A stretch of 64,000 bases of DNA. It comes from Chamaecyparis obtusa. Lineage: Eukaryota > Streptophyta > Pinopsida > Cupressales > Cupressaceae. Within the stretch, counting starts at the first letter, position 1; the number at the start of each line of letters is the position of its first letter. Made by a program: the position numbers and the translations under genes. This document shows positions 47,493 through 58,500 of this stretch, one piece after another. The stretch is from NCBI GenBank assembly GCA_027943335.1, contig BSBK01001534.1, forward strand, positions 2,937,501 through 3,001,500, read 5' to 3'. Under the pieces are notes generated by a model. That model did not search any database. It was given only the letters and a program-made list of their open reading frames with translations, and was not told where the DNA came from.

Positions 47493-50024
47493 TAACTGAT
47501 ATAGGCAAGGCATCTCCTCCAAGAGTTGATAGTTGAAAAGCATTAGGCCCCTTGCATTCTGTAATAACAAATGGTCCACCCTAGAAGGAATCAAACTTTG
47601 TATGTTTGCTAGGCTTTGATCTGAACTCATCCCACTTGAGGACTATATCTCCAATCTTGAAATTTCTAGCCCTGGCTCTTTTATCAAAACTTTTCTTTGT
47701 TTGTTCCTGATGGAACTCCATATCTTTCATGAATTTATCTCTGAGTTCTTCTAACTCTATGAGCTGAGCATACTTGATTTGTAAGGGATCTCCTTCTTCA
47801 AATAGGACATATTGAGTAGCCAATTCCAAAGCTGGAAATTCAGTTGAAATGGACAACTTAACTTCTCTGCCATATACTAACACATAAGGAGAATTCCCAA
47901 TGATCTTCTTTGGGGTTATCCTGTCCAACCATAAGGCAGATTTCAATTTAGTATGCCAATCCCTTTGGTTATCCTGCAGAGTCTTCTTGATTATCCTAAT
48001 CAAGTTCTTATTAGTTGATTCTGCCAAACCATTTCCCTGAGGGTAGTAATTTGAACTTGTATTCAGATAAATGCCATTTTTGATTACCCATTTTGAGACT
48101 TTAACGCCTGTGAATGCCAATGCATTATCTGATATTATGGAGTCTGGAGTGTCGAATCTATGAATTATATCATCATAAAAACTTAAGACAACACTCTCAT
48201 TTGATTCTTTCAAGGCAACTGCCTTTGTCCATCTAGTGAAATAATATGTTGTAGTGATTATCCACTTGTGGCCTACACTAGATGGAGGATTAATCATGCC
48301 AATAAAGTCTATGCCCCATCTCATGAAAGGTTGTTCTATTCTGATTGGATGAAGGGGCAAAGCTGTAAGTCTTTCTTTTCCTACAAACATGGCACATTTG
48401 ATGCATTTTCTCACATAATCATGACTATCCCTGAAGATAGATGGCCAATAGTATCCGACCCTCATGATTTTAAAAGCAGTGGTCCTAGGAGAAAAGTGAC
48501 CTCCAGAAGGTCCATCATGAAATTCAAATAGGACAACAACTATCTCTTTTGAATCAATACATCTCAAAATGACACCATTGTGATCCTTTCTAAAAAGGAC
48601 TTCATCTATCAGCACAAAGGGAATAGATTGTAATCTATAATATCTTCTTCTTGCTGAATCTAGGTTTGTAGGACATTGTCCTATCTTCAAGTAATGAATT
48701 ATGTTAGGCAACCAACCTACTACCTTGGCATGTTCTTCTGTAGAATGCACAACTAAAGATGCATCGGTTTGCTCTGATTTCTTTGAACTTTCATCCTCTA
48801 CCAAATGCTCACAAAGACCTCTTCCTTTAACCAGCTTGGTGGTTTGGATATCAATGTCATACTCCATCACTTTGGTAATCCAACCAGCTCTTTTCTCATT
48901 TAGGTCCTTAGAAAGCAAAAATTCTTTGCACTTGGATGAGTAACCTTCAAGTGTACCTTGCTATGGGTAAATAGATATTTGAACTTTTTAAGACTTTTTA
49001 CCATAGCAAGTACATGTTTTTCCACAAAAGAGTATCTTTGTTCATACTCTTCTAAACCTTTGCTGAAGAAAGCAATAGGCTGCTCCAATCCATTTGAATT
49101 TTCTTGAGTCAACATAGCAGATATAGCATCATGACCTCCATAAGTATAAAGGATAAAATCCTTACTGAAATTTGGGTTTAATAGAGTAGGAGCTTCTGTC
49201 AAGGCTTCTTTGATAGCTTGGAAATTGGCTTTCCTTTCTTTAGTCCAGTTGAAGGCTGAACCCTTCTTTAACATGGTTGTCAAAGGCTTCAGTAAATCTG
49301 CAACATTGGGCAAGAAATGCCTAACAAAATTAATCCTTCCTATGAAAGATTGAAGGCTTTTCTTATGATGTGGCAAGGGTAGCTCTAGGATGGTTGCAAT
49401 CCTTTTAGGGTCTACTGTGATTCCTTCCTTGGACACTATGTATCCTAACAATTTCCCCTCATGAACTGCAAACACACATTTCTTGGGATTAAGAGATATC
49501 CCAAATTCTCTACACCTTTCAAAGATCTTCCTCATATGTTTGATATGATCTGCTACATGTTTAGAATAAATAGTTATGTCATCTAAGTAGACCAATACAA
49601 ACTTGTACATGAGGCTTTTAAAGGCCATATCCATTGCCTTTTGAAAAGTAGCACCTGCATTTGACAAACCAAAGGGCATCTTTTGATAAGCCATGGTTCC
49701 CCACTTGGTTGTAAATGCAGTCTTGTATTAGTCTTCTTCATTAACTAGGATCTGATTATATCCTAAATAGCCATCTAATAATGAAAATCTCTCGGGCCCA
49801 GAGACACATTGTAAGATTTGCTCCATAGAGGGTAATGGATGGAGGTCTTTTAAAGAGGCTCTGTTAAGATCCTTGAAGTCAACACATAACCTCAACTCCC
49901 CATTCTTCTTCCTTACAGGAACAAGGTTGGAAACCCAACTAGTATTCTTGATGGGGTAGATGATACCACTTTCTATCAATTTGAGCACTTCTCTATGCAT
50001 AAGTGGCTCAAGCTTGGGATTAAC
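47493..50024 (-). pseudogene. Ty3/gypsy pol (RT, RNase H, integrase), decayed
   Basis: From upstream on the minus strand: RT starts at the junction near 50020 (SGIIYPIKNTSWVSNLVPV, LRLCVDFKDLNRA, FSLLDGYLGYNQI), with a TAA at 49728-49730. It continues with KMPFGLSNAGATFQ and the catalytic YLDD near 49580. RNase H follows to about 48900, where a one-base shift in a T run changes frame. 48918-47581 encodes integrase: zinc motif HDGPSGGH...CIKC, then the catalytic triad in GIDFIG, ISDNALAF and GLAES. The C terminus ends near 47500, cut by the solo LTR. No chromodomain and no second RNase H are present, so it is a different lineage from the Tat element. The 5' half was separated by the insertion at 50025. 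Confidence 0.88.
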
Positions 50025-51264
50025 TGTAATACCCCAAAAATGGGCTATAAGTTCATTAATCTCCTACATCTTCAATTCGAATGAAATCGACATCAAAGTC
50101 CTAACCTAAGGCACATCTAAACATCATCGAATCATAATTGATTATCTTAAATTTTGCATCGGGGAATATTCCTAGTAATATTCCTAATTATCTTAATTAT
50201 CTTTAATTTAATGATTATTTGGCGATAAATCACATTTATCCTAAAAATTTAATTAATTGAATATTTTCATATTTAATTAATTAGATTTAATATTTGCCAC
50301 TTAATTGTGTAATTAAATTTAATTCTATCTATTATTAATTGTATTATTTAATTTTGACAATAAATCAAAATTTCTATCTTTAATTGATTAAATTCTTATT
50401 TAATTAATTAAAGCATGTTGTCATTATTTAATAATATAATTTTTAATAAAAGTTTGGTAAAATAGTTAATTAACCCATAAATTAATTATTTATTTTCAAA
50501 AATCAGTTGAGTTGAGGATAAATCACTTTATTTATTTATTTAATTCTTAATTATTATGCATATTCAAAAGAAACAGTTAAACTCCAAATCAGAAAATCAA
50601 TGCAAGTTATTGACTTTTTGGAACTCAACATCCTTTTGGAGTTCAAAAAGCTGATCTAAACTCTAATTTGAGTTAAAAAGCTGTTTTTGCATGATTTTGA
50701 GAATTAACTATTTTTTATGATCAGATAACTCAAAAATCAAGATGAGTTAATTTGAGTGATTTATGGCTTTTATTCATGCACCTCCAAAGCCCTGGATTTC
50801 TATAAATTAAGGCTTTAGCTCTTCACAAATCATCTCATATTTTGCACAATCACGCTGGAGAATTGGAATTGAAGAATCAAAGCTCTTGCGAATCGACATC
50901 TTTGTGAGATCAACCTTATTTTTGCATTCATATTTCATATCATTGTTAGATTCATAGCATATCAGTTTTCAATAGCATTCATATCATATCAGTTTTTATC
51001 ATTCTTATTGCATAGAAAATATCAAAAATATAGATTAATTGCATTCAATTTCATATCCATCTTTTGCATTCAAATCCTTCATTTAGGTGTCGTCTAGGTC
51101 ACTGATCTCGATTACAATCTGAGAACATTAATCTCGCACCTATTAGAAGGCAGTAAATCGCTTGGTTAGATAGCTTTCAATTTTGCACGATTTTGATTAT
51201 AGCTAACCTCTAATGTTTTACTGAGTGTTGTGTCTACAAATCAGGTATAATTTTCACACACACA
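50025..51264 (+). repeat. 5' LTR of the Tat-type element
   Basis: It begins TGTAATACCCCAAAAATGGG at the exact break in the older pol and ends with CACACACACA, four bases before the primer-binding site. At 1,240 bp it is of normal size. The first 600 bp are very AT-rich (AATTAATT runs). A TATA box at 50801 lies in the 3' third, as expected. The matching 3' LTR is outside the window, so age cannot be measured here. Confidence 0.85.
50801..50808 (+). promoter_or_regulatory. Candidate TATA box of the Tat LTR
   Basis: TATAAATT lies 464 bp before the LTR end. It is preceded by AT-poor sequence and followed about 30 bp later by CTCTTCACAAATC, a plausible start-site context. It would set the R region at roughly 430 bp. 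Confidence 0.5.
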
Positions 51265-51268
51265 TTTC

Positions 51269-51286
51269 TGGCGCCCACTGTGGGGC
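51269..51286 (+). other. Primer-binding site of the Tat element
   Basis: TGGCGCCCACTGTGGGGC follows the LTR end by TTTC. The TGGCGCC...GTGGGG form immediately after an LTR is typical of plant Ty3/gypsy elements and marks where the tRNA primer starts minus-strand synthesis. Confidence 0.85.
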
Positions 51287-54193
51287 AACCCACCTTTGCA
51301 TGCTGGTTTTGATTTTTTTGGGAGCTAAAACCCCAAAGTTTCAAAGATTTAATTTTATCTCCCAAACGGCTTGGAATTTTGATCTGAAATTTTTTTTGCA
51401 GGTTGGTGACATGTCATGGAAGCTACAATAAAAAATTTAGAATTTTCTGAGATGTTTTGAATTTTTAATAATTTTTTCTTGAAATTTCGGAAAAAATTAA
51501 TATCTGACGCAAATCAGCATATTTTTCAAAAAATTTTATATTTTCGGAAAGCTCTTTAAATTCTATAGGGGGTCCATTCTTTGTGTTTTAAATTTGGACA
51601 TGATATCATAGCTCAAATAGTCAATTTACAAAAACTGGTCTGTATTGATAAAATGGGTCTCTAGGGCACAAATGAAGAGGTTTTTCTAAAATTTTTGCAT
51701 TTTTGGAAAGCTCTCTATTTTTTAGCAGGGGTCTCTATTCTGAATTTCTATTTTTGTGGCCAAAATAATATCAAAAAAATTAGATCTTGTTGACTAGGTC
51801 AAATGCAGCAAAAAAAATAAAGTTTTGTGATGGGTATGCACTTATTTTTTTTACATGGTTCAATGAATGATATGAGTTGTCATTTGGGTTGATTGCTGGT
51901 TATTATTACTGATAATAATTTATTTTTAGAGCTAACCCTATGGTTTTTATAAGTTGAATATATTTTGCATATCTTGTTTGCTTGTTTGCTTGTTGGAGAG
52001 TTCGTCACTTGCTTGCATGGAAAAGCTCAACAAAAATTGCTAAAAATCAAGTAAAATCTACTAAGCGCATTGCAAGGATCCCAGGTATTCTCCTTCATCT
52101 AATAATATTTTGATTTGGGACTTAAAATAAATCTCTTATGTGTCAAGCTTGTGTGCATCTTTTCATGCTTTTGATCTATTTCTACACACTTGCATAATTG
52201 ATACTAGGTTGTGAACCCTTAAGGATTCATTAAGTAGTCTTAGAATACTTGTGATTGATCTTGATTGCTATCTTGGGTTATTGGACTCGCTAATCCGCCG
52301 GCCCCTCATTTCCGCCCCGTGGTTGCAATCTCAGCGCCATAAAGGGGAGGGGTCAACAGGACAGAAGCGTTAAATGTTCCACTTGGCAACCTTTTTGTGC
52401 TTTTAGGAACTCCCTTGTTTTCTAAGTTGTGGACTCATTTTTAGCTTGTGTGAGGTGTTAAGTGTTCCACCTTGTGGACTCATCTCATATTCGCTTTAAA
52501 CGTTAAGTGTTCCTCTTTCTACTTTTTGGATGCTTTTGGTAGATTTGCTTTCGGAACATACATTTGTGCTCACATAGTAATTAGGCCCTATGAACACTAT
52601 TTGTGATTCTTGAGAGATTGGATTCCTAGCGAAATCCTTCTTGACGATAGAATCCTTGTAGGTAGGGAGGATACTTAGTGCGTTTCACATTCAACTTAGT
52701 TAGTGAGTCTTCTCTTATTGATCGACACATTCTCTCTCCGGAGAGGTTGATAGGTCATGTGGGGTTGATATCACAAGCTTTGGTGAATCAAAATTGGTTA
52801 GCGCGTCTTCTCTTATTGATTGATACATTCTCTCCCCGGAGAGGTTGATAGATCACGTAGAGTTGATATCACAGACCTTGGTGGAATAAAACTTTGTCTT
52901 AGCGTGTCGGATTAATCTGCTTGCTTTGTTTGGGTTAAAAGTGAAGAGGTGTCAAAACCTTGAATCTGGAGCCAAGTCCCCTTGTGGTATACTATTGTGA
53001 GTCATCTTTAGAGAGGGTTAACCGTAGCGGACAATCCCTTCACAGGGCAAACTGCATTGACGGAACCTCAAGCGGTAATAGCCATTTTCGCCATGGTAGT
53101 GACAACCGCTATATAAATGTCCTTGTGGAAGAAATCTCCACGGGTATGGTTCATTGTTGGGTTGTCAGATCTCCCTAGCAGCTCTTGAAGATTAAGTTCT
53201 CGGACCGTGTCAAAACCCTGGTGCGCCGGGATTGGAGTTCACCCCTTTGAATCATAAAAGTTGCAGAGTCAAACCATTACTAAAAACCTTAGAGAGGCCA
53301 ATTTTTCATTCTCAGGTATATGTGTGTTATTGCAAAACTTTTCAGAACATACACAATTAGTACTCTCAGGGATTAGCACAATTTGGTCACTTGATTGTTC
53401 ATGCGCAAGGTTGCTTTTGCCCTTGTTCATTGTTTTCAGACGTGCTTGGAATCACTTGCTTGCTGTTCTGCGTGCTTATTTATCTACTTGGCTATTAAAA
53501 ATGATCAAATCTGGTATAACCTTCAAAATCTGGACAGTACAATTTGCAAACAATCCAAAACTGAAAATCTTAAATTTTGCAAAAATTGACGTAAAGTTCT
53601 TTCTGGAGTCAAAAGTCATTTCAAGAAGTCAAAAGTCGTACGAGTTTTGTCAAGTGTCATTTCAGTATTACCCAACTGTCGTATGAGTTTAGCAACTGTC
53701 ATTTCATAGACTACCCAGTGTCGTACGAGTCTGCAGAGTGTCGTTTGGAAAAATTTGAGAAAGTTGTCAGAAATTGTCAAATTGCAAGATATCCAATGTT
53801 TCCAGCCTAGTTCCAGAATCTGTCAAAAATATCATTGTGTAAGGAACAGAGCAGTAGCTATTGAGCATTCTACCTTTTTTTGAGTTTGATCTTTTGAATC
53901 CGATCTAGTCTTCTGTTTGATCAATTTGAGTCCTTTTTATCTCGTGTCAAAACCTTGTCATAACTATCAATCTTCAATCAATCAATCTTCAAAAACAAAC
54001 TAAGTGTTGAGAACTCGTGTCCGCTATCTTTTGGGCGATCTATCCCATGCATCCAGGGCACAGTTTCCTTCACCCACATCTCATCAGATCTTCAAAACTA
54101 TCATAATCTTGACAAGGTTGCGTCATCCAATTTTCTCAAATCAAATTGTTCTTCAGTTGTCTTCATCCTTTTCTTCTGTTTCATTCAAAGTTA
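51287..54193 (+). other. Untranslated leader of the Tat element, with tandem repeats
   Basis: No long frame with recognisable domains is present in these 2.9 kb, although Ogre-type relatives often carry an extra ORF here. The frame at 53261-53686 (141 codons) has no motif I know. Repeats: a 98-bp duplication at 52700-52893 (units share TTCTCTTATTGAT and CCGGAGAGGTTGATAG) and a run of three 42-43-bp units at 53635-53748 starting GTCGTACGAG. GTTAAGTGTTCC recurs near 52370, 52455 and 52505. The leader may hold packaging and translation signals. Confidence 0.6.
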
Positions 54194-55534
54194 ATGGTGG
54201 AGACCAGAGCTTCTTCACACAAGAAATCAGAAGAAACATCTCAAAACTTACTTTTGACCAATACCCCGGGTCCAACTCTTGAACAACTCATCAAGTCAGG
54301 TATCTACGAAGATGACGGTCTCGGTAACTTTCGATTGAAAATTGGTTACAGACCTCCTCTATCAACTCACAGAGGTAATCAACAAACTCTTCCTCAATCT
54401 ATTCCAGGGAGCCCAAAAACTCCTACCATGTCTCAAGCAGGGACAAACCATGGTTCTCTAGGAGGAGGATCCCAGGGACACCACTCTCAACATAATGCCG
54501 ACCAAGACCCTACACCCTCTGAAATCCATCGGTGTCAGAATGACGATGAATTCAAAAGAATGATGAGGCATTTCTTGAAAATGGATAGAGAGGCATACTT
54601 TTTGCAATTAGCCCAAGAAGGAGCTAAACTTCCTCCTCACTTCAATGTCGAAGATATCATCACGCATGAGGAAGAAACTCCGATGACGGCCATAATGAAC
54701 CAGCTGCACGCTATGCAGGTCAAAATGAATAAAATTGAGAAAGAGAAGGAACCCAAGGAATTCTCCATGGAGGCCCTTTGTCCTTTCCCTTTTGACAAAG
54801 ACTTGTATATGCCTCCATTCCCAAAAAGAGTGGAGATACCAAAGTATGACAAATATGACGGGCACTCTGATCCTCAAGATCATGTCAGAGAGTTCTGTAC
54901 ACAATCCATGGAATTCATGCATGAACCGACTTATCTAATGCGTCTTTTTCCTAGATCCTTGGGAGGAGCATCCATTCAGTGGTTTTCAAGATTACCTTCT
55001 ACGATCAAAACTTTTGAGGAATTTATTAAATTGTTTTATCAACAATATTCCTACAATATTCAACATCCAATTACCATGATCGATATCTGTAACCTCAAGC
55101 AATATCCAGGGGAATCATTCCTAACTTTTCTCAAGAGGTGGCGAAAGAAGTTTTCTTTATATGCTAGACCAATTCCCGAAATGGAGAAACTTGAAATCTT
55201 TATCAATAACCTTGTTCCAGAGCTCAACTATCCATTGCAAATGCAAGATCATGTATCTTTTGATAAAATGGTGGATAATGCAATCAATATTGAGAAAGTA
55301 CTTGTCAAGAAAGGAGAAATCACACTTCAAAAGGACAAGTCTGAATCGGGATCTAGCTCAAAAGATAAAAACAAGACCTGGAATAGAAACAAAGGTATCG
55401 TCTCTGACGGTGTTGTTGACACTATCCACACCCCATCAAAGGCACCGGCCTACAATCTCACCCTTGCCACCAAAGCCATTGAAGCTTCAGAGCAAAAATC
55501 TGCTGAACCATCTCCAAAGAAGCCATTCAAATGA
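54194..55534 (+). CDS. gag: Gag (capsid) part of the Tat polyprotein
   Basis: ATG 54194 (MVETRASSHKKSEE) is chosen over the upstream in-frame ATG at 54146 because the MV-TR start is common in plant Gag proteins and the upstream stretch is hydrophobic filler. 446 residues lead to a TGA at 55532. Residues 1-190 are polar and probably disordered. About 205-380 form the retrotransposon Gag core (KRVEIPKYDKYDGHSDPQDH, GGASIQWFSRLP, FIKLFYQQY, LKQYPGESFLTFLKRWRKKF). The zinc knuckle normally at the Gag C terminus lies after the TGA, in the same frame, so the stop looks like a later mutation or a read-through site and not the natural end. Gag assembles the particle that packages the RNA. Confidence 0.88.
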   Translation: MVETRASSHKKSEETSQNLLLTNTPGPTLEQLIKSGIYEDDGLGNFRLKIGYRPPLSTHRGNQQTLPQSIPGSPKTPTMSQAGTNHGSLGGGSQGHHSQHNADQDPTPSEIHRCQNDDEFKRMMRHFLKMDREAYFLQLAQEGAKLPPHFNVEDIITHEEETPMTAIMNQLHAMQVKMNKIEKEKEPKEFSMEALCPFPFDKDLYMPPFPKRVEIPKYDKYDGHSDPQDHVREFCTQSMEFMHEPTYLMRLFPRSLGGASIQWFSRLPSTIKTFEEFIKLFYQQYSYNIQHPITMIDICNLKQYPGESFLTFLKRWRKKFSLYARPIPEMEKLEIFINNLVPELNYPLQMQDHVSFDKMVDNAINIEKVLVKKGEITLQKDKSESGSSSKDKNKTWNRNKGIVSDGVVDTIHTPSKAPAYNLTLATKAIEASEQKSAEPSPKKPFK

Positions 55535-58500
55535 TGGGATAATAAACGAAAGTTTACTCCCCTGGGAGAATCTTTGGAATCTGCTCTGAGGACCCTGATA
55601 GCTGATAACATGATCTCTTTACCACCAATCCAAAAACCTGATCCGGATCCAAAACCATGTTGGTGGAAAGATAATGAATTTTGTGCTTTCCATCGAACTA
55701 AAGGCCACAAAACTAATGGATGCTTCCATTTGAAGCATATCATTCAAGACTTGATAGATCAAGGGGACATCACAATCGATAATCCTACCAGCAATAATGA
55801 TCACACAGCATTTACAGAACCTTTTCCACAACATGGCAAGGGAGTTTCCACTTCTCAGCCTAACATGGGGGCAAAAGTCAACTATGCCTACCCTGGAAAT
55901 GATGTTGTCATCAATATGGTGGAACCATGCCTCTCTGAGAGCTGTAATGTCATCACGATTGTACGAAGAGATAGAAATCATTCCTCAGCTAATGCAGTTA
56001 CCAGATCACAAGCTCAGACGCATCTGAAAGGACAAACACCAAATTCATTTGATGTCCCTAAAATACCTTTCAATCTCACATCTGCTTCTAAACAGAAGGT
56101 TGCCTCGAAATCTTCCAATCCAAAGGATACCAGACCTACATCTTACAGCATCGTACAACAACTCCAGCATACCAATGCCAAAATTTCTATGTTTGAGTTA
56201 CTTCGAATCTCTCCAGCTCACCGAGATATCCTAGACAAAGCTTTGCTCAGCTCTAATGTTCCTGATGATCTAGATCTAGACAGGTTCCAAACTATGGTTG
56301 GTCATCTAACATCTCCGCAATTTATCTCCTTTTCAGAAGAGGATGACAACTCCCTAAGTCACCCACATAATCAGCCCTTGCACATAGAAGTCTTGATCCA
56401 GAACCGTCGAGTCAAACGTGTGTTGATAGATGGGGGCGCAGGCCTCAACATTTGTTCTTACAACTTAATCACACAGTTGGGATTCTCAGAGATGGCTATT
56501 GATCCTCGAAAGAAGATCACCATAAAAGCCTATGATGAACAAGAAAGAGCTTCTAAAGGCACCATTGTCTTGCCCATCCGGGTGGGTCCAGTCATCAAAG
56601 ATACCACATGTCAGGTGCTCGATCTACCATTGGCTTACAATATCCTTCTAGGGAGACCCTGGATACATGAAATGCAGGCTATTCCTTCAACATACCATCA
56701 ATGCTTGAAATTTCCCTATGAAGGAGTGGAGGTTACTATCCCAGCTGATCTGAGTACAACTTGCAATACATTGAAGGAAAGTGCCGATAAACTTGTTCCC
56801 AATAACAGAGAATCTTCCATCAAGCAACAAAATGTGGCTTCCACATCTAAGATGGATGACATTGCTAAAGAGATCAATATCAAAGAAAATGGGATGGGAG
56901 AATACACTATAGAGCCAGTCTTGTCTCTAACATCTCTCCCAATCTCACCTAAGTCATATGGCCAATCCTTGAAGCAGTCTAAATCAGAACCTAAGGAACC
57001 TATGGAAGCATACAAAAGACATTTTGTGGTGGAGCAAGTATCTAAACAAGAATTTGAAGAGGATGAAGCTGTGCTGGCATGGCTATATAAAGAAGATTCT
57101 GAATCTAAAATTGTTCAACCTAGTGAATCTATAGCACCTACAGTCCCTTCTAATTCATATGGTCCAGGAAACAAATTGATAGCCAAGATGGGATATTCTG
57201 GTCAAGGACCTCTAGGAATTAGGGGAAAGGGTCTTGTGACCCCCATTTCACATATTGGTCGAGCCAAAAAAGATACTGGTGGCATAGGGTTTAAAAAGAA
57301 ACCCTATCATCTCAAAGGTGGTTGTTCTCATGTCATAGAACAAATTGCACCAGGAGAACCCCTTCTTAAGAAAGAAGAAACAGAACCCTCTGATGATGAT
57401 TCAGATAGCTCTGAGCTTATTCCCTATGAAAAATTGCCTAAAGAGATCAAAGATCTTCTTGATGATACAGATGATCCTATCAGAAGAATTAATGTAGTAG
57501 AAACACAAGAACCTACTGTAGTGCAAGAGATGGTTGTACCACAAGAACCAGCCAATCTCGAAGGCAATCAAACTGATCGAGAAGCAGGGGGTAGTTATTC
57601 TGACACTGATTCCCATGAATATGAATTCAAGTCAGAGACGGAGGGTAATCCTTCTTGGGGTATTCATCCTGATTTCACGCACTTTCTAAGATTTCCTAGA
57701 GATTCTGAATCAGAAGATGAGTCAAATGATTATGAATGGGGTGCCATTCCAGAAGAAGATGAGCTTATAACAGAGAAATCTATTGATGTTATTCACCAAT
57801 ATGTCTCTCAACCCAACGTAGGTCTAGAGCGAAACAATGAACTTAACGTGTCTGATCCACCTATGGCTGAAGAGGACTCCTATGATGATGTTGAGCCTAT
57901 TCACGAATTGAACATTCTGAGCTGTAATATCACCTTTGAACTTGAGCGTCAGGTTAGGACCAATGATGACATATCCACATCCGTGAACACCATATTCCAA
58001 GCCTTTCCCACTTTGACTATCCAACACCCTGATCTTATCGACCAAACTTCCACCAACCCAAACCATGGTATGTATACCTTCCCAAATGACTATGCCCTTG
58101 CCTGCTACCTCAATGCAGTTGAGCCTATGAGTACTTCCATCAGTGAATCGAGTGTCAGCATGACCGAGTCGGACATCAAATATCTTAGTCAGAAAAACAA
58201 GAGTAAAAGGAAAAAGAAAAAGAGTTCTGAGGGTGAAAACCACTTTGTGGCAGTCTCAGAACCGACAAAAGTAAAAAGAAAAGACGTATCTGAAGGTGAA
58301 AACCTCTCTGAGGCACCTAAGGATGAGATATTTGATGTCCTTCCAAGTCATTTACAGGATAGATCTCCAGTTCTGATTGAGCCAACTCAATCCATCAATT
58401 TGGGTACAACAGAGGAACCACAATTGGTACATGTAGCACAATCTCTATCAGATGAAGAGAAACAAAACTTCACTACCTTCTTATCAGAGAAAAAGATCAA

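Noticed and set aside
53261..53686. 141-codon frame in the Tat leader as an extra retrotransposon gene
   Set aside because: No known motif, it overlaps the 43-bp repeats, and its composition is like the surrounding leader.
54146..54193. Upstream in-frame ATG as the gag start
   Set aside because: It would add 16 hydrophobic residues atypical of Gag; the ATG at 54194 gives the usual MV-TR start.
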